DNA from: a virus
Virus record (IMG/VR): IMGVR_UViG_3300043449_000605
Location: 1-28,604 of that record
Length of the DNA: 28,604 nt
Strand: one strand, 5' to 3'
The number at the start of each line of letters is the position of its first letter. The first letter of the stretch is position 1. Position numbers and translations under genes: made by a program. The notes beneath the pieces were generated by a model that had not been told where the DNA came from, did no database searches, and worked only from the letters and a program-made list of their open reading frames with translations. Of this stretch, positions 9,761 through 17,983 are shown piece by piece.

Positions 9761-12697
9761 TTATAGTCCGACATTACTGTATGTATCGCCGCTCAAGATG
9801 GTTCCGTCTTCAAGTCGCGTTCCGCTGGACTTGTATATCGCGTCTGGCAACTTGAAGAACTTTGACAGCGTGACTCCACCAAAACAGATTCCCGCAGGAA
9901 TGGTAGTGGTGTTTTTGGTGTTTGGGTGATGCTCAATGTTCCAGTATGTCAGCCCCAAATCAAGCGAATAGGAACTTGGATGCGACCGAGTGTATGAGTC
10001 TGGCAGTTTGCTTTCCAAGTCCCTGTACTTGCGAGAGAGATATCCGTAAACCTCTTGCCGCTCGGACTCGCTCAAAGCACGGTCAAACACTATGACTTCG
10101 TTTATGACTCCTCTAAACGCATTGCCAGTAGAAGCACTGATCCAAGCAGTCACCCAAGCATTGCTGCCAAAGTCAGGACTCTGCACATTTATTTGGCTCG
10201 GACCGTAAATATAACCACCAAATCTTCCCAAAACAAATGAGCCAACGCATTCAGGATTTTCTGGCAACAGAGAGTTGCTTCCGCTTCTCCGAACACCCAG
10301 ACCAGTGGATCGGGAACGATTCGTGGCTCTGTCTCCGTTCAGGTATCCAAAAAGCACATTGGTGGAAGGATATCGACCAACCTCTCCCACAATTCTACCG
10401 ATATCATAAATGCTGACATGAGGATCATATGCAATTGTGCCACGATTGCTCACTGGTACACCATTGGCGGTTGATTGCGTGCCTTGCCATATCGCATCAA
10501 GGCTGATTCCTCCACGCCAAGGATTAAATGAAAATGAAGAAGTGGTGTCGAAATACGCTTTTTGCGTTCCCACAAACGAATAAGAGGATGTGCTGTTTTG
10601 ATTTGCGAGAAGCCTATCCACAGCATTGTATGATCTACACTGTATGATTGCGTCTTCCAGTGTATTTGATGTCTTTCGTTTTGGAGAAACCCACGATCCA
10701 ACGAATGCGTAGTTTCTACTAATTGATGTTGTATCTGTGCGGAAAACAACGAATATGTCACAGTCCGCTGTTAGAGTGAGTCCTCTCTGCAACCACAAGT
10801 GTCTGGCTGTTAGTAGTTTCTCTCCTGTTGTGCCTGGAGCAAATGTGACACCAAGACCGCCAAGCGTGGTTCCCGATGGATAACCGTAATTGGTGGCACC
10901 ACGCCATATAGTCCAAGAGTTCGTGAGAGATCCCTCATTGAAATAGACTCCCGTTGCGCCTGCAACACTGTTGTCGTTGATTACAAGAGTGGGACGCAAT
11001 TTGTCAATCGTGACACCCGCAATTGCAACATCGTCCGACCACTTGCTCCATGTGGGAGGAATAGCGTGATTCTGTGACGGCGAAGCATCCCTCCAAACAT
11101 CCACAGATGCTCCGCTCACAACAGAACCACACACACCAATATTCTCTGGCTTCAGCCACAGCACAAGTCCAGGCATACCTTCAGGTGTGAACTTGCTCTC
11201 TCTACCCAAATACCAAGCAGCACTGCTGCCAAGAGGCGCACCAATCGGATTGTGTGATGTGCGTCCGCTTTCAGGAACATAGCACCAAGTATATCCAAGA
11301 CTGCTACCCACAAACACGGTTCCGTTTTGGGTAGTGCTGCCGTTTGGTCCGACTTCAGTGGTGCTACCGATATAAGGATTGTAACCCAGTGGGTACAGGT
11401 CACCCGTGGCACCGAGCCAATATCCAGAAGCCGTAACTCCATTGTCTCGCAAGTCAATCGTGGTTCCTACAGTGTACGGAGTGTATCTGCCAATGATTGG
11501 CGACTCACGATAGGTGGCTTGAGTGGCGTTCTGTATGGAGTTGTCAAGTGATTTCTTCACCAGAATAGAGCCGAACATTCTCATACCTGATGGGTGAATC
11601 ACGGATTTCAGAACGCTGAAATATACATCAAAAGACACTTCCGACTTCAGTTCATAGGAGAAGTCTTGGTAGTAGTGACCGTCCTGAATCTTCTTGTTTG
11701 AAGACACCTTGCCACGGTTTCCCGAAAAGTAACCAGGATAATTCGTGACAGCACTACGCAACGCAACAACCTTTGCGGTCTGCGATCCGCTTTCGCTGAA
11801 GATGTTTACTACGATATCGCCAGAATAGTTAAGACCCGAATTGGAAATGCCGATTCTCTTGATTCCGCCTGCCAATCCAGTCTGATCAATTTTTGCAGCA
11901 AATCCAACGCCGTTGGAATCCGTGGCAGTTATGGTATCTCCCACGCGATATCCACGACCAGCAACCTCAATGAAAAACTGTCCAAGCACTGAATATGGCG
12001 TTTCCGTCCATTCACTGCTGTCCTTGACGATCTTGACCGTTTTGCCTGGTACAAACGACCCGTTGATGTCGGTAATGAAAAACTCGGTGATGGGCAGACC
12101 GTTGAACGAGTACTGCACAACACTGTTCACGAACGCGCTTGCAACGAGTTGCGTTCCATCATACTGATAGATGTACCCGTTCTTTCCGCTGAACAGATCG
12201 GTTCCGTTTGTGCTTGTTGTCTTGATGGAGCGTGGCTCAATCCACTGTCCATCGGACGCTTTGAGTATATCTGTTTTGGGATAATAGATTTCCAAATCGC
12301 TGTCGTACAGAACGCGGAACAGGAACTCGTATGCACTCTTCGTGCCTTTGTTCCCGTAGAAGTCTCTGATTTTTTTCAGAAGCGTCTTCTTGTTTGGCTT
12401 GTTGCCGCTCGTGTTTGTAGCGAACAGTTCAGGAAATCCGCTCAAATAGGTTTTCTTGAAGTGATCGTAGAACTCTTCCTCGTTTTGATCAACATCGTAA
12501 ATGCTGTCTAGTTTTGAAACAACATATCCAGCGTTTCCCTCCTGCTCAAGCCACTCGTAATAAGCCTTGATGAACAGCACCAGTTTGGGATAGTCTGAAC
12601 GGATAAACTGAGGAAACTGTTCCCGTATGAATGGGGAGAGAAGGTTTTCCAATTCCTCCGTGGTGCTTTGTAGTATGATGTTTCGTATTGCGCTCAT
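9761..12697 (-). CDS. gp7: Baseplate wedge subunit gp7-like with inserted LamG-like lectin domain
   Basis: This protein has 978 residues. The block at about 108-150 (KIRDFYGNKGTKSAYEFLFR, then VLYDSDLEIYYPKT) matches the T4 gp7 C-terminal region (DFYSTKGIEASYKFLFKVLY). Residues about 337-378 (DGHYYQDFSYEL to VIHPSGMRMFGSI) match the T4 segment ending RFVHPVGFGFIA. These blocks lie near the N-terminus here, so the large N-terminal part of T4 gp7 is absent. Residues about 505-895 look like a LamG/concanavalin-A-type jelly roll: it opens with PGLVLWLKPENIG and VDVWRDASPSQNHA and closes with FRGVINEVIVFDRALSESER then VYGYLSRKY. Such domains bind sugars, so this wedge protein may contact the cell surface. 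Gene order 25-6-7-8 supports the identity. The start follows the gp6 stop by one base. Confidence 0.8.
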   Translation of the reverse strand: MSAIRNIILQSTTEELENLLSPFIREQFPQFIRSDYPKLVLFIKAYYEWLEQEGNAGYVVSKLDSIYDVDQNEEEFYDHFKKTYLSGFPELFATNTSGNKPNKKTLLKKIRDFYGNKGTKSAYEFLFRVLYDSDLEIYYPKTDILKASDGQWIEPRSIKTTSTNGTDLFSGKNGYIYQYDGTQLVASAFVNSVVQYSFNGLPITEFFITDINGSFVPGKTVKIVKDSSEWTETPYSVLGQFFIEVAGRGYRVGDTITATDSNGVGFAAKIDQTGLAGGIKRIGISNSGLNYSGDIVVNIFSESGSQTAKVVALRSAVTNYPGYFSGNRGKVSSNKKIQDGHYYQDFSYELKSEVSFDVYFSVLKSVIHPSGMRMFGSILVKKSLDNSIQNATQATYRESPIIGRYTPYTVGTTIDLRDNGVTASGYWLGATGDLYPLGYNPYIGSTTEVGPNGSTTQNGTVFVGSSLGYTWCYVPESGRTSHNPIGAPLGSSAAWYLGRESKFTPEGMPGLVLWLKPENIGVCGSVVSGASVDVWRDASPSQNHAIPPTWSKWSDDVAIAGVTIDKLRPTLVINDNSVAGATGVYFNEGSLTNSWTIWRGATNYGYPSGTTLGGLGVTFAPGTTGEKLLTARHLWLQRGLTLTADCDIFVVFRTDTTSISRNYAFVGSWVSPKRKTSNTLEDAIIQCRSYNAVDRLLANQNSTSSYSFVGTQKAYFDTTSSFSFNPWRGGISLDAIWQGTQSTANGVPVSNRGTIAYDPHVSIYDIGRIVGEVGRYPSTNVLFGYLNGDRATNRSRSTGLGVRRSGSNSLLPENPECVGSFVLGRFGGYIYGPSQINVQSPDFGSNAWVTAWISASTGNAFRGVINEVIVFDRALSESERQEVYGYLSRKYRDLESKLPDSYTRSHPSSYSLDLGLTYWNIEHHPNTKNTTTIPAGICFGGVTLSKFFKLPDAIYKSSGTRLEDGTILSGDTYSNVGL

Positions 12698-12698
12698 T

Positions 12699-14516
12699 TC
12701 ACGCCTTCAGTGTCTGCTTGCGGTTTACTTGAGACTGCAATGATACGGAAACCGAATCAGGATATCCTCTGCTGACGCGAAGAATCTTGTTCTCGAAAAC
12801 AAAGATGTCGTTGTTCTTTGGCTCCACCGTCACCGTGAAGAATGGATTGGTAGAGATCGGAGCGAATGCCGTGTTCATGTTCACTACACCGTTTTCGTAA
12901 TCAATCGTTCCGATACCAGGATACACCAAAATTTGCTTTCCGTCCGAATCGGTGCTGATGAGATTAAGTTTTCCATATCCATCATCAACAACAGTCACAC
13001 CAGTCACGGTTACGCCACTGGTGTTTTTGTGCGATATCGCTGTTGATGTTATGATTGGAGAGTGTCCATCATGTGGATGGTACAGAGGATTCTTGAAGTC
13101 TAGCGAGAATCCCTTGGAAGCAACCAACTTGCCGAGGTTCACGGTTTTACGCATCTTCACGCGAGTCTCGTTGCCGAGAATGCTGCCGTTCAAAGAGTTG
13201 ATTCCCTGAACCATCTTGGAGAGATATAGATTGGAGCCAAAAGACTCAAGAATCGTTGCTGAATAGGTGTAGATGTACGATACAACAAGTGCTTTGAGTG
13301 TTCCTATTCCCAAAGAAGTAGTATTGGGATCGTATGTCACCAAAGAATCTACCACTATATCAATGTAGTCGGGATCTATGATTTCTGGAATCACCGTGAC
13401 CACCGAACGATTTTCGCGCAGCACTCGGGAAAGACTGCTCTTTTCGTCCGTAGTGAGTGCGCTGCCAGACTTTGGCTTCACGGCAACAAAAACCTTGCCG
13501 TATTGCGGGGGAGTTACCGTTTCACCACCATACACATATACGGAATCGGCGTTGGGATACTCCTTGATAACCGCTGCTGTGTAATCATCTTCCGTGACTG
13601 CACGAGACTGTGACTGATAGAAACGCGGAGCCAAAAACTTGATTCGATTTACACTTTCTCCTTGCGCTCCACCCGAGGATGCACTGACAACCGTGATGTC
13701 TCCAAGACCGCTCACTGATGTCGTGAATCTCTCAATTCCATTACCGTCATCAGCGTTTGTCTCAAGATACTCCACGATCACAACACTGCCTGCGGCAGGC
13801 TGCTTTCCGAGGAAGTCATCCCCAAAGAACAATTCATACATTCCTGCTTCTTTCTCTTGCAGAAAGTACACTTTAGATGTTGGAGTAAGATCAATGTACG
13901 ATGTTGCTTCTGTCCAAGTGTCTTCGATTCCAGTGTTGTCGGTCGCAGAAGCCTTTACGCGGACTTTGATGGTGGTGGTGTCGATCTTGTCGTTTGGTAT
14001 TAGCAGATACGAACTCGACCGCTTTGATCCGTCATACACATAACTCATTCTCCGAAGAGTGCCTTCATAGACTTCAATCTCTTGAAACTGATCGTCTTGA
14101 TCGTTTGCGTAAACGGTGTCAAGCAGCACGAAACGGTATTGGGTTCCTGCGGGATCTGCTCCTGTAAACTCGGTTCCACGGCTCAAATATGTGGTGCTGG
14201 ATGCTCCGTCTGCATCAACCGTCAAAACCGCTTTGGCGGCGCGGCGTGAAGACGGCACATATCCCAACGCCTTTGCATGAGATGCAACAGACGGACGCAG
14301 AACTGCACTGTCAAGGAACATCTCGTTAGCCACCATGTTTGCCTGAAACGCCTGATAGTGCGTGTTATAGGCAAGCACATCAAGCACAGTTGACAGGACT
14401 GAACCATCAAAATTGTAATCCTTCAGCGTGTCCTGTGACTGCAAGAACGCCTTCAGTGACGCTTTGGCTTCGTCAAAGTCCAACCCAATGATGTTGAAAC
14501 TGTTCTTGTTAGCCAT
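12699..14516 (-). CDS. gp6: Baseplate wedge subunit gp6-like (baseplate J family)
   Basis: This 605-residue protein is close to T4 gp6 (660 residues), whose dimers form the inner ring joining the six wedges. The N-terminus has FDGSVLSTVLDVLAYNTHYQ followed by ANMVANEMFLDSA and RPSVASHAKALGYVPSS, a classic gp6/baseplate-J signature. The middle has the usual AVTEDDYTAAVIKEYPNADS motif at about residues 308-328, followed by VYVYGGETVTPPQYGKVFVA. The start codon overlaps the gp25 stop (TAATG at 14514-14518), so translation is probably coupled. It lies between gp25 and gp7, as expected for a wedge assembly operon. Confidence 0.93.
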   Translation of the reverse strand: MANKNSFNIIGLDFDEAKASLKAFLQSQDTLKDYNFDGSVLSTVLDVLAYNTHYQAFQANMVANEMFLDSAVLRPSVASHAKALGYVPSSRRAAKAVLTVDADGASSTTYLSRGTEFTGADPAGTQYRFVLLDTVYANDQDDQFQEIEVYEGTLRRMSYVYDGSKRSSSYLLIPNDKIDTTTIKVRVKASATDNTGIEDTWTEATSYIDLTPTSKVYFLQEKEAGMYELFFGDDFLGKQPAAGSVVIVEYLETNADDGNGIERFTTSVSGLGDITVVSASSGGAQGESVNRIKFLAPRFYQSQSRAVTEDDYTAAVIKEYPNADSVYVYGGETVTPPQYGKVFVAVKPKSGSALTTDEKSSLSRVLRENRSVVTVIPEIIDPDYIDIVVDSLVTYDPNTTSLGIGTLKALVVSYIYTYSATILESFGSNLYLSKMVQGINSLNGSILGNETRVKMRKTVNLGKLVASKGFSLDFKNPLYHPHDGHSPIITSTAISHKNTSGVTVTGVTVVDDGYGKLNLISTDSDGKQILVYPGIGTIDYENGVVNMNTAFAPISTNPFFTVTVEPKNNDIFVFENKILRVSRGYPDSVSVSLQSQVNRKQTLKA

Positions 14517-14923
14517 TAACGCACCCTTTCTAGCACGGTTGTTAGCCGATCTGTTCTTCCGATTGATCGAATGGAATACTCCACCGTGACCGTGTAGGCG
14601 TTGTCATCGGGGACAGCGACCACATCCACGATCACATTTTGAACTCTTGGTTCGTGGTTTGCAATAGTCAACAGAATCCTGTCTCGCAGTTCCATCGCGC
14701 TGATTGCATCAATGGGTTCAAACAGGAGTTGCCGAAGTGAACCACCAATCTGTGGCTGAAACAGACGCTCACCATAAGCAGTAGCCATGAGATTCTTCAG
14801 GGATGTTCTGATGGCTGCTTCATCACGAACAAGCAACAGATCACCCGTTTTGGGGCTTTTATTGAAAAACGGATCTATGTCCGTATGGATTGGTTTTCCG
14901 CTTCCTGTTACCCTTACAGACAT
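14516..14923 (-). CDS. gp25: Baseplate wedge subunit gp25-like (GPW/gp25 family)
   Basis: At 135 residues it is nearly the same length as T4 gp25 (132). gp25 links the wedge core to the tail sheath and is homologous to the T6SS TssE protein. Visible landmarks are DIDPFFNKSPKTGDL, ERLFQPQIGGSLRQLLFEP near residues 54-72, and the conserved Glu-Pro-Arg (NHEPRVQNVIVDVV) near residue 92 that is diagnostic of this family. The stop overlaps the gp6 start. The gene begins 5 nt after the GAF-like membrane protein gene. Confidence 0.93.
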   Translation of the reverse strand: MSVRVTGSGKPIHTDIDPFFNKSPKTGDLLLVRDEAAIRTSLKNLMATAYGERLFQPQIGGSLRQLLFEPIDAISAMELRDRILLTIANHEPRVQNVIVDVVAVPDDNAYTVTVEYSIRSIGRTDRLTTVLERVR

Positions 14924-14928
14924 TGGCT

Positions 14929-15588
14929 TTACCTGCTTTTGCTCGCTAAATGGGAGTTTATGTGCGAAACACTTTCCGAAATAATCTGCTCAAGGGCGTT
15001 CTCGCTGACTCCTTCTGTCTCTATTTGATCTAGTTGGTCAGCGGAACACCACTGACAGCACAGAAATCCAAGGGGGGTCAGTCCATCCACGCACTTGAGA
15101 GGACTTATGCTGAAATACTGCACATTATTTATCTCAAGACACGAACGAAACGCAGAGGGCGGCAATGACGAAACAGCCAAAATCTTGCCGTGGCTTTCTT
15201 CAAGCACACGCACCAAATCCATGTATCTGGTCAAAAGGTTGTCCTGCGACTCTAGCAGTATGCTTGATACCGTTGAATCACTTGATTCGTGGGTAACAGA
15301 AAACCGCTTGATGGATGTACCATCAGCAAATGCGCCACCGTTATGGAATTGAAATATGAGACAGCGGGAGGCGCGAACCACCAATCGCAATTCGGTGAGC
15401 ATTTCGTGAATTCGGCTATGTTGATCCGCAAACACCTTATTCTGCTTGTTTTTGGTCTGTATAGACAGTTTGCGCTTTCGTATGGCTCCAATGACACCAA
15501 TCACCACACCTATAAGCAGGGTTCCAATGAGTTCCCCGAATGTGGTGGCAAAGTCTTTCAGATGGGTCAAAAAATCGGTTTCGTTCAT
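14929..15588 (-). CDS. Membrane-anchored protein with GAF-like domain, unknown function
   Basis: This gene encodes 219 residues. A hydrophobic helix at about 19-36 (ELIGTLLIGVVIGVIGAI) is followed by a strongly basic stretch (RKRKLSIQTKNKQNK), so it should be a single-pass inner-membrane protein with the rest in the cytoplasm. Residues about 60-200 look like a small-molecule or GAF-type sensor fold: a helix (HEMLTELRLVVRASRCLIFQ), the motif FHNGGAFADG, and FLCCQWC near the end of the domain. I know FHNGG-type sequences from phage proteins of unknown role but cannot name the family. Its start overlaps the previous gene by 4 nt and gp25 follows after 5 nt, so it is embedded in the baseplate operon. 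T4 has no equivalent here. It could act in lysis control, signalling or membrane attachment; none is shown. Confidence 0.72.
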   Translation of the reverse strand: MNETDFLTHLKDFATTFGELIGTLLIGVVIGVIGAIRKRKLSIQTKNKQNKVFADQHSRIHEMLTELRLVVRASRCLIFQFHNGGAFADGTSIKRFSVTHESSDSTVSSILLESQDNLLTRYMDLVRVLEESHGKILAVSSLPPSAFRSCLEINNVQYFSISPLKCVDGLTPLGFLCCQWCSADQLDQIETEGVSENALEQIISESVSHINSHLASKSR

Positions 15589-16382
15589 CTTGCGCTTGTC
15601 CCGAATCCTGTGGGCGAACCTCCACGCACTGCATTAAGGAAGTCTGGACTCACCAAACTGCCGTTCATCGTGCTGCCCAACTTGAAGCACGGATCGGTGT
15701 TTGCCTCGTTGATGAGGTTAGCGAGCGAGTTGATGCTTGTGTATTTTTGAATGAAGTCTGCGGCTTCGTTCTGCATGGCGGTAGTCAAATCCACCACACT
15801 CTGTATGGCTGAGTTTGCCGCATCTAATTTCTGAAATGCCGAATCCAATCCTGATCGAAGGCTTTCGACCGCGCCAGCAGTTGCGGTTCCAAGACCAGGA
15901 TCAATCTGATTCAACACTTTCTCAAGATCCACATTTGCAGCCACAGCGTATTGAATGCTCAACTGACCGTTTTCGTTCACAACCTGTAGTCCGCCACCAA
16001 TATCAAGACCTTCAATACCGAGAGCGCAGGACAGTTCTCCGTACAGGCTCAAAGAACTAATGATGTTGACTAGTTGCCGTGGATCGGTAAGCCGATTGCA
16101 TTCTGCTTCAAAACCATTGATAACACCCTGAAGTTGACCCACCTTGTTTTTGACATTCTCCAAAGATGGAAGTGCTGAACTCAACAGGTTACTAGTTCCA
16201 CCCACCTGAGCCGCACTGATCAATCCTTCGATTCGATTCACATTTGACCCACCCAACTGCCTTGCTATACCGATAGCGGCAGCGTTTGGGTTTTTCAACA
16301 TCTCACTAGACAGACCAAAGTTGAGAATGCCCTTCTCGCCTTCCGTCAGTTTCTGCTTGCATGGACACTGTTGTTCTGCCAT
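15585..16382 (-). CDS. Conserved-looking phage protein of baseplate operon, unknown function
   Basis: This gene encodes 265 residues. The N-terminus has a Cys pair (MAEQQCPCKQKL). The rest is rich in Ala, Asn, Gln, Leu and Ser and looks largely helical (for example LENVKNKVGQLQGVINGFEA and SGLDSAFQKLDAANSAIQSV), with no transmembrane segment. The C-terminal 30 residues (SLVSPDFLNAVRGGSPTGFG) look extended. Two further Cys lie near residues 94 and 118. It sits between the PAAR tip gene (3-nt gap) and the GAF-like gene (4-nt overlap), inside the hub/wedge operon, so a structural or assembly role is likely. I do not recognise a T4 counterpart. Confidence 0.75.
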   Translation of the reverse strand: MAEQQCPCKQKLTEGEKGILNFGLSSEMLKNPNAAAIGIARQLGGSNVNRIEGLISAAQVGGTSNLLSSALPSLENVKNKVGQLQGVINGFEAECNRLTDPRQLVNIISSLSLYGELSCALGIEGLDIGGGLQVVNENGQLSIQYAVAANVDLEKVLNQIDPGLGTATAGAVESLRSGLDSAFQKLDAANSAIQSVVDLTTAMQNEAADFIQKYTSINSLANLINEANTDPCFKLGSTMNGSLVSPDFLNAVRGGSPTGFGTSAR

Positions 16383-16385
16383 AGA

Positions 16386-16652
16386 TTACCCCACAAAGAA
16401 AGTGCTTGATCCTGTCGGCTGATGACCGCAACTAGCCTGACTTGCAATCGTGCAGACTGGAATTCCTCCAAGCACGAAATTTGGGTTGCCCTGAACCATG
16501 ATTGCGTTGTCGTGTTCGTTGTTGCCGTGATCTTGCACAGGATTACCTTGAACAGCCACGGGAAATCCGTCAACGAAAAAGAAGGGGTTTCCAACCAGTA
16601 TGGTTCCCCCTGCGGTATCTGCGTTGGCTCTGCATATTCCGAATCCTGGCAT
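16386..16652 (-). CDS. gp5.4: PAAR-type spike tip protein (gp5.4-like)
   Basis: At 88 residues it has the length of a stand-alone PAAR protein. These proteins form the sharp, metal-binding point on the end of the gp5/VgrG spike. It is made of short beta repeats with GNP turns (LVGNPFFFVDGFPVAVQGNP, QGNPNFVLGGIPVC) and contains His42, His47, Cys67, Cys75 and His77, candidates for the single bound metal. The start ATG at 16652 was chosen because it gives a normal PAAR N-terminus (MPGFGICRA). An overlapping frame from 16711 is a shadow. Its place just after gp5 and the small sugar-binding-like gene matches T4, where 5.4 also follows gene 5. Confidence 0.85.
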   Translation of the reverse strand: MPGFGICRANADTAGGTILVGNPFFFVDGFPVAVQGNPVQDHGNNEHDNAIMVQGNPNFVLGGIPVCTIASQASCGHQPTGSSTFFVG

Positions 16653-16664
16653 ACAACCTCCCGT

Positions 16665-16877
16665 TTAGGTATACGATCCACCATCAACAGAATCATCGCC
16701 CAACCCATCACCTATAACAGTAAAGCCCGAACCGCTTTCTTCTGGCAAAAAACCCTTTGTGGTTTCGGCTGTACACACATAGGTGATGCCGTTTCGTTCT
16801 ACAACATCACCGTAGACATAAACAGTGTACTCTGAAGTGCCTTCGATGTATTTTCTGTGCCTGCCTCTGTACTTCAA
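16665..16877 (-). CDS. Small protein with carbohydrate-binding-module-like motif
   Basis: This gene encodes 70 residues. The core at about 18-52 has the pattern Y-x-x-GDVV-x-x-x-G-x-x-YVC, then T-x-x-x-P and an aromatic (VYVYGDVVERNGITYVCTAE). It resembles short three-stranded modules of the CBM5/12 (chitin-binding) type and similar modules in phage tail proteins. The C-terminus is acidic and Gly-rich. Its ATG overlaps the gp5 stop by 4 nt, and the PAAR gene follows after 12 nt, so it lies between the spike and its tip. It could decorate the spike or be a separate glycan-binding piece. The motif is short, so the fold is uncertain. Confidence 0.6.
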   Translation of the reverse strand: MKYRGRHRKYIEGTSEYTVYVYGDVVERNGITYVCTAETTKGFLPEESGSGFTVIGDGLGDDSVDGGSYT

Positions 16878-17983
16878 GATCCACCGCCCTTCACATCCAC
16901 ACGCTTGGGCTTCAAGACTGCCTCACCCGAGTTCACTTCGATTCGCTTGCCCTGCTGCATCACCATGATGTTACTGTCGGTGATGAACGAAATGGTGCGT
17001 CCCGAGAAGCCGATGTCGCCGTCTGCATAAAACTCAATGGTCTTACCTGAAGCCTTCAGCGAGCCTTCGATCTGTAAGTCAACATTGTTCTTCGCTAGTA
17101 TCTTTGTGTCACCGTTGATCTGAATATTTCCGCCGCCGTTGATTGTCAGATTGATTGCGCCGTCAATCACAAGGTTCAGTCCCTGCTGCCCCTTGATATA
17201 CACCTTCTTGTCGCCGTGAATAATTTCATAGTCATCACCCACGATTCGCTGCACACGGGTTCCGTCTGGATTATTCTGCCAACCACTGCCGATTTCGGTG
17301 AATGTTCCCGACTCATGGAATTGGTGTATTCGCTCTGCGCCAGGCGTGTCATCCCATTCTTCAATATGTCCGCTCTCGGTGTATTTCACATGATTCTTGG
17401 GATACTCTGCTGCGTATGGAGTCTGTGGCTCGCTCCATTTGCCGCCGCCTGCAATGTCTGGTGTGCTTGGAATATCCGCCTGAACCGTGGAAGCCCTGTA
17501 CGCAGCAACCGTACCCTTCATCTTTTCCTCATCATCGTTTCGGGCAAGTCGATTGGTGTCCTGCTCACCAACAACCGAAACTCCAATTGGAAACTTTTTT
17601 GCTTCCACATCAGATTGTTTTGCAGGATACCGACCGCTTGGATCAGCGAATCCTTTGCTTGTGTCTGCCTTCTCAAGAGGAACACCACCGAATGATCCGA
17701 TCATTACGGGATCTTGCGCTTCGTCCCCGTCCCTGAAGAATCCGAACACATGGGAACCAACAAGCAGTCCCGTAGGAGACTGACCGATTCCTGAAACAGC
17801 AGCACTGGTGATGGGCTGCATGGGATACGCCCACGGAAGAGCGGATGTTGGTAGTTCGGTTTTGTCTTCGGAATGAAATCCGAAGACACGAACCCTGCAT
17901 CGCCCAAGGTACAGAGGATCAGCGGTGTCTTCTACTACACCGTGCCACCACACAAACCCTTCTCGTCCTAGAAATCCCTTCAT
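16874..17983 (-). CDS. gp5: Baseplate hub spike gp5-like, without lysozyme domain
   Basis: This gene encodes 369 residues. The N-terminal OB-fold domain (about 1-104) is close to T4 gp5: WWHGVVEDTADPLYLGRCRV and PMQPITSAAVSGIGQSPTG line up with T4 WFVGVVEDRMDPLKLGRVRV and VIQPITSAAMSGIGGSVTG. A linker follows, then a conserved region around residues 207-230 (HIEEWDDTPGAERIHQFHES). From about 250 to 369 short repeats (VYIKGQQGLNLVIDG, NLTINGGGNIQINGDTK) form the triple-stranded beta-helix needle. The central T4 lysozyme domain (T4 residues about 174-342) is missing, so this spike punctures without that enzyme. The start overlaps the gp27-like stop (TAATG). Confidence 0.93.
   Translation of the reverse strand: MKGFLGREGFVWWHGVVEDTADPLYLGRCRVRVFGFHSEDKTELPTSALPWAYPMQPITSAAVSGIGQSPTGLLVGSHVFGFFRDGDEAQDPVMIGSFGGVPLEKADTSKGFADPSGRYPAKQSDVEAKKFPIGVSVVGEQDTNRLARNDDEEKMKGTVAAYRASTVQADIPSTPDIAGGGKWSEPQTPYAAEYPKNHVKYTESGHIEEWDDTPGAERIHQFHESGTFTEIGSGWQNNPDGTRVQRIVGDDYEIIHGDKKVYIKGQQGLNLVIDGAINLTINGGGNIQINGDTKILAKNNVDLQIEGSLKASGKTIEFYADGDIGFSGRTISFITDSNIMVMQQGKRIEVNSGEAVLKPKRVDVKGGGS

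Noticed and set aside
15126-15133. Minus-strand GATAAATA as a late promoter
   Set aside because: It lies within the GAF-like gene, about 200 nt from the next start (gp25), and overlaps codons for ordinary residues; chance is likely in A/T-rich stretches.
16346-16711. A 121-codon minus-strand frame across the PAAR gene
   Set aside because: It overlaps three better-supported genes and has no family features; the PAAR frame explains the region.
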